From Cochliopodium minus (Eukaryota > Discosea > Himatismenida > Cochliopodiidae), in assembly GCA_024220525.1 (NCBI GenBank), contig JAMYWO010000172.1, positions 17,860-81,859 of the forward strand: a stretch of 64,000 nt of DNA, in the 5' to 3' direction. Positions 59,382 to 64,000 of this stretch are shown piece by piece. The translations under genes were made by a program, and so were the position numbers. Under the pieces are notes generated by a model that was not told where the DNA came from, made no database searches, and saw nothing but the letters and a program-made list of their open reading frames with translations. The stretch's first letter is position 1; the number at the start of each line of letters is the position of its first letter.

Positions 59382-61430
59382 CCAAGTGTAGTTTATCCAA
59401 AGTTTATTGGTAATTTATCGAGTCCAAGTGGTGTTATGACAGGTAAAATATACTTTTTTATTTTTTAATTTTTGTCATTATTTTTAATAATCTTTTGATT
59501 TTAACTTTAATTTTATTTTTTTATTTTGTTTTTTATTTTTATTCTTTATTCTATTTTTTATTTATTAATTTTAGTTTATTTTTTAAAAATTTTTTTTTTA
59601 ATATTTTTATTTGATTTTTATTTGATTTTTTAATTTTTATTTAATATTTTTATTTATAATTTTACAATAATAATTATTAATAATTTATGTTTTATGATTT
59701 TTATTTTTAAATTCTTAATAGGAGTATTAGAAAGAATTCCCTACAATTCTGTTGTTTTGAATGCGCAAAGGTTGACTCCCAACATAGATTCAATAGTAAT
59801 GATTTCAGACATGTCTAGTTCTGGGACCGTCATTTTCAACACTTCTGTCGCTGCTATTGCGGCCAATCCTCAGTGGCCAAAGTCTGATTCAAGACAATTT
59901 TTATATTTCAAGGATTACCAAAATTTTGTAATTTATTTTTTATTGTTATTTTATTTTTATTTTTATTTTTATTTTTATTTTTCATTGTTATTTTATTTTT
60001 ATTTTTATTATTATTTTTTTTAAAAAAAGATATCTAATAATCTAACAATGCAATCCAAAACCAATCTCCTTGTAAAGATTTTTTTTTTTTTAATATTATT
60101 TTATGTATTTAAAAAAATGATTTTATAAATTTTAATTTTAATTTTAATTTTAATTTTAGCTTATGATCACTTACCAACAATTTTTGGACAAAGATGGCAC
60201 GGTAGTTCCCGACAGCACAGTCCTCTCTTGGACTCTGGCCAACAGAAACGCAACAGAAACAGGAACTGCTATATTCGTTTCTAATCAAGGAGCTTTAATT
60301 TGTAAGAAAATTTTTTTTTTTTTTTTTTTTTTAAAATTTATTCATGATTTTTTTTTCTTTTTCTTTTATTTTTTATTTTTTTTTCAGCTTTGGGAAATGA
60401 TCCTATCAAAATGGGAAAGCCTGCAGGAATTTATGGAGCTAGAATATGGAAAGGAGAAAACATTTCAGGAATGCCCATCAAAGACTTTAAGTACTACCAA
60501 ACTTCTGTCAACAGACAAAGATCTGCACAAGTAAAAAAAATAAAATTTTTTTATTTTTTATTTTTTTTATTTTTTTTATTTTTTTATTTTTTTATTTTTT
60601 GTATTTTTTTATTTTTTAATATTTTTTTCAATTTATTAATTTTTTTAAATTTATTTTTTATTTTTAAAAATAGTGAAAACATATTTCAAACATCAAACGA
60701 AAAAAATATGATAGAAGACGCACCAATTTTGTTAGGAGACATCTCACCCAAAGAAGACAACAGTCCCACCTCCAAAATAAAAGCTACGCTGAGAAACTTC
60801 GAGACGTTTGAGTCCTTCAAAAAGTTTTTGGAGAACGAACATGACTCGGAGCCCTTGGAGCTTTATTCCAGCATTTTGAAGTACAAGAAGATTGACCGTT
60901 CTGATGAGAAGCAGCGGTCCATTTTTTTTAAGAACACTTATGCCAATTTTATTGATCCTAAGGGCAAACACTCTGTAAAAAAACTTTATTTAAAAAATGT
61001 TTCTCTTTATTTTTTATTTTTACAATTATTTAAAATTATTTTTTTTTTTGGAATATTTTTTTTTTTAATTTTAAATTATTGTTAATTTACTTACATCAAT
61101 TTTTCGAATTATTATTTTTATTTTTTTGTTTCAAATTAATTATTATTTTTAATTTTTTATTTCAAATTAATTATTATTTTTAATTTTTCGAATTATTATT
61201 GTTATTTTTTTTGTTTATTTTAATTTTTTATGCTTGAAATTTCTTATTGTTCATTGTTTTTTAAATTGCAGATTTCTTTACCTGTTGAACTTAGAGAAAA
61301 ATTCACAAAAATGGTTGGGGATGATGTGGAGCTCCTTCAAAGCGACGAAAAGCTTATCAATGATTTATTGAGCTATATTTATGTTTGTTTGTATGATCAT
61401 CACAGAAGATTTCTCCAGGAAAATTCCTAA
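59382..61430 (+). CDS. RGS-domain protein with unrecognised N-terminal region (5' end unresolved)
   Basis: Exons: 59382-59441 (SVVYPKFIGNLSSPSGVMTG), 59723-59930, 60161-60300, 60389-60530, 60674-60974 and 61272-61430, with TAG or CAG acceptors and GTAA-type donors. The last two exons form an RGS domain: FETFESFKKFLENEHDSEPL, ELYSSILKYKK, then ISLPVELREKFTKMV and LLSYIYVCLYDHHRRFL. RGS domains speed GTP hydrolysis on G-alpha subunits. The N-terminal ~180 residues (RIPYNSVVLNAQRLTPNIDS, IVMISDMSSSGTVIFNTS, LSWTLANRNATETGTAIFVS, PAGIYGARIWKGENISG) look like a compact beta-rich domain that was not recognised. A single ambiguous base at 59381 lies where the first exon should join, and no start codon can be placed with confidence. 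Confidence 0.65.
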
Positions 61431-61679
61431 ATTATGTTTCCCAAGAAAATCTGAACGGAGGAAAATATTCTTTGCGATTTTTTAAAAAAAAAAGAAAAAA
61501 AAGAAAAATTTTCAAAATTTTTTCTCTTTTCTTTTTTTTTTTTATTTCACGGGATTTTTGTATAAATTTTTTTCAAAAAAAATTTTTAATAGTAATTAAA
61601 TAATTTAACTAATTCTTTTAAAAAAAAAACTTTTTTTATTTTTTCTTTATTTTTAAAAATACAAATTATTTTTGTTGTT

Positions 61680-62879
61680 TCAATCATTGATGGAAGATTC
61701 ATCATTTGAAGAGAAAGTGTTTGTTTGAACAAAATTACTTTTTGGAGTATTTCTTATCAAATAAAAAATTGTAAAGAAGATGGGCATAAATTCGAATATA
61801 TTAAAATAGACAAATTCATAGATCCAATAGTGACTAGTCAAGTATTCTTTGTAAATTCTGTAAACAAATGTTTCAATTACTTCCAAAGAAAATAAAATGG
61901 TCAATAACACTGCCAATATTCCCTTAACAACATTTTTTTTTTGATTAAATTTAAAAATAAAAATTAGTCTAACTAAAGTTTTAAAAAAACTATTCTTACA
62001 ACATTTTTTGTTTCTTTGTGTGCAACTTTTGAAACTAAAATTATTTTAAATATTAAAAACCTGAAAAATTTCTTCTATGATGATTTACCAATGGGAAGCT
62101 TTTTAAGTTTGATACTGAAAAACAAGCCTGATGTTGATACCAAAAAAGAAGATCCTCCATACAAAATACAAATAAAAAATGTTTGGTAAGTTTCATATTT
62201 ATCTCGTTTGTGAGGGTAGTGTAACAAATAAAACCTACATAGGGAACAAAATTGTTTCAAAAAGTTTCTTTTGAAAAATTATTAAATTACCAAAGAGAAA
62301 ATTGAATTATCCACGATATAATTGTCAGTATGAAAGGTAAAAATCTGACGAGATTGTTCTTTTTGGAATGATTGTAGGCTTGAATTGATTTTTCCCAGAA
62401 ATATGCAGAAATGAAAAGATAATTATTGAATAAGATTAAGAATGGTGCACTCCTATTCAAGAATTGAAAGGTTCATTTTAAAAGATAATGTTAATGAAGA
62501 AATTATTTTATATTTTCATTTCCCTTCAAAATTGAATGGACTTGAATTTCTTAATATTCTTATCAATGATCCTTCTATTTTACCTTAACACGAAATATAC
62601 AAGGTCTGATAAATATTTGACTTGAAGAATGAAAAAGAAAACACATCTCACGATGCATGAGATGATAATCAAGATCAAAATCAAGATATGTATCGTGAAT
62701 TCCTTCTTCTCTATCAATCTCATTACCAGGAAGATAATGCAGATGATTCCAATAATTAAATATTCCACTCCTACAAACAATTTCAATGAAATGTTTATGA
62801 TGATATTTGATTTATGAGGTTAATTACCCAATATATTTATCAATATCAAAGTGACAAAACTTTTAAAAAAGGCTTCCAT
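61680..62879 (-). CDS. Multi-pass (about 7-TM) membrane protein, TOM1/THH1-like
   Basis: The start ATG at 62879 gives MEAFFKSFVTLILINILG, then GVEYLIIGIICIIFLVMRL, EFTIHILILILIIISCIVRC and FFFILQVKYL. Next come APFLILFNNYLFISAYFWEK, LVRFLPFILTIISWIIQFSL, ICILYGGSSFLVSTSGLFFS and KLKKLPIG. The last exon has AVLLTILFSLEVIETFVYRI and a final TM ending in a polar Ser/Asn tail (SNDESSIND). There are about seven hydrophobic segments and short loops. The layout and the wording around LFISAYFWEKS recall the THH1/TOM1/TOM3 family (also GPR137-like), but similarity is weak and judged by eye. About five exons; borders between 62030 and 62500 are approximate. It lies tail to tail with the RGS gene. Confidence 0.5.
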
Positions 62880-63005
62880 TTTAATTTTTTATATATTCAA
62901 TTTTAAATTTAAAATGAAATTTCTTTGAAAAAAAACTTTTGAACCATTCAATCAAAAAAATCCAATTTAAATTTTAATTATTCAATAATTTATGTTAACT
63001 ATTTT

Positions 63006-64000
63006 TTAAAGAAACTTGATAATCATGTAACAAAGAGGACGGGGAATTTTCAGAGGATGTTTGCTCAATTTGGAATTGTTGAAAAACACTTTCAAATACA
63101 TCAAAAATCCAAAAACAGTGTCTCTAAAACTTTCACAGTAAAAATTATGCAAAGAAGGAGACCATTCCTTCCACAATTAAAATTTTTTTTTAAAAAAAAA
63201 AATTTTAAAGAATAAATTAAAATATTTATAATATTTGAATGAAAAAATTAATAATAATCAGAATAAATAATATTTCAAAATTAAAAAATAAATTCCTTTT
63301 TACTTGGTGAATCTCATGACCATGGGGCAAGATAACGGGATCTATTTTTAACTTTTGGGCTTGACTAACGTCCTTTTCGTTTCCTAATCCTACCCTTCCA
63401 TACGTTCCCCATCCACAAGTAAAAACTTCTTTATTTTCTTTTCAAATAATAAAAAAGGCAAAGCAAAAAATAAAAGTAAGTAAAATAAAAAAAATAAAAA
63501 AAAATAAAAAATAGAAAATAAAAAATAAAAAATAATAAAAATTTAAAAAATAAAAAATATAAAAATGAATATAAAAAATATAAAAATAAATATAAAAAAA
63601 TAAAAATAAATAAAAATAAAATCATTTTTTTTTACTGCTCACAAAGATAGTGTGGTTAATTCCCGTTGTTACTCTGTAAAGATTGGGAAATTCAACTTTG
63701 GTGAAAGAATCGATAATTTTGGATGAAAGATTAAGTTCTAAAAATAAAAACATATTCAATCAAATAAATAAAAAAATATTAAAAAAAAATTTTACGTCCA
63801 AATTGATTAAATCCACTACCATAAATATTTCCACTTTCTTTTTTTACAAAGGAAAAAAATTTTTTTAAAAATAAACAAATGTTAATATTACCAGTCACAA
63901 TGAAATAATGTCTTCCTAAAAATATAATAAAAAAATTTATAAAAAATAAAAAAATAAAAAAATAAAAAATAAAAAAATAAAAATAAAAAATAAAAAATAA
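63006..64000 (-). CDS. RCC1-repeat protein, C-terminal part (gene continues beyond the window)
   Basis: Several small exons carry RCC1 blade signatures in order: GRHYFIVT (about 63890-63920), GNIYGSGFNQFG (about 63797-63840), RVTTGINHTIFVSS (about 63640-63740) and VFTCGWGTYGRVGLGNEKDV (63305-63440). The last exon (about 63178-63006) is not RCC1-like. It reads KEWSPSLHNFYCESFRDTVF, then GFLMYLKVFFNNSKLSKHPL and ends CYMIIKFL. That C-terminal extension may be a separate helical domain. RCC1 propellers act as Ran exchange factors or as protein-interaction modules; nothing here shows Ran specificity. The N-terminus is outside the window. Confidence 0.65.

Noticed and set aside
1-64000. tRNA, rRNA, CRISPR arrays, transposons or viral genes.
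   Set aside because: No T-loop/anticodon-type sequence, repeat-spacer pattern, terminal inverted repeats, reverse transcriptase or transposase motif was seen by eye. A scan with tRNAscan-SE and RepeatMasker would be decisive.

Overview
The window is nuclear DNA from a eukaryotic microbe. It is very AT-rich, and most genes are cut by short introns (about 45-250 bp) with GTAAAA/GTAAAT-type donors and AG acceptors. Intergenic spaces are only about 100-350 bp, the standard stop codons TAA and TGA are both used as stops, and several proteins carry long Asn and Ser runs. The gene set (2-oxoglutarate dehydrogenase E1, F1 epsilon, cobalamin adenosyltransferase, many signalling and splicing proteins) points to a mitochondriate, free-living amoeba-like protist. 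Asn-rich tracts, a soluble-cyclase-like enzyme, a CH-IQ-RhoGEF, RCC1 and RGS proteins recall Amoebozoa such as dictyostelids, but the species is not identified. Exon borders below come from reading splice motifs by eye, so they are models, not transcripts.

Layout. 1-28.7 kb is almost all on the minus strand: a NEDD1-like WD40 protein (partial), an F-box/beta-propeller protein, 2-oxoglutarate dehydrogenase E1, a small membrane protein, the CAF-1 p60 subunit, cob(I)alamin adenosyltransferase, a TRAF-zinc-finger/GHKL-ATPase protein, a 7-TM protein with a large glycosylated loop, an OGFr-domain protein, a giant RCC1-cyclase-ATPase fusion (8.2 kb of gene), SRP9 and proteasome alpha-6 (PSMA6). 28.9-43 kb is on the plus strand: an LRR protein, a CH-IQ-DH-PH RhoGEF, an RBM25-like splicing factor and a PPP1R21 (FERRY complex) orthologue.

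43-52 kb: proteasome alpha subunit PSMA3 (-), ATP synthase epsilon (+), splicing factor SF3B2 (-), a LigT-like 2H phosphoesterase relative with both catalytic histidine motifs altered (-), two unrecognised small genes (-) and a TatD-type hydrolase (-). 52-61.4 kb (+): two unrecognised low-complexity proteins, one containing a 100-N assembly gap, and an RGS-domain protein whose 5' end is lost at an ambiguous base. 61.7-64 kb (-): a 7-TM protein distantly like the TOM1/THH1 family and the 3' part of an RCC1-repeat gene.

Themes. Signalling: cyclase fusion, RhoGEF, RGS and two 7-TM proteins. mRNA splicing: SF3B2 and RBM25. Proteasome alpha ring: PSMA6 and PSMA3. Mitochondrial metabolism: OGDH, F1 epsilon and MMAB. 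Chromatin and mitosis: CAF-1 p60 and the NEDD1-like protein, both preceded by E2F-type TTTGGCGC sites. The most unusual item is the single gene joining an RCC1 propeller, a beta-sandwich-like region, a paired class III cyclase and a STAND-type ATPase/helical tail. No tRNA, rRNA, CRISPR array or recognisable transposon was seen.
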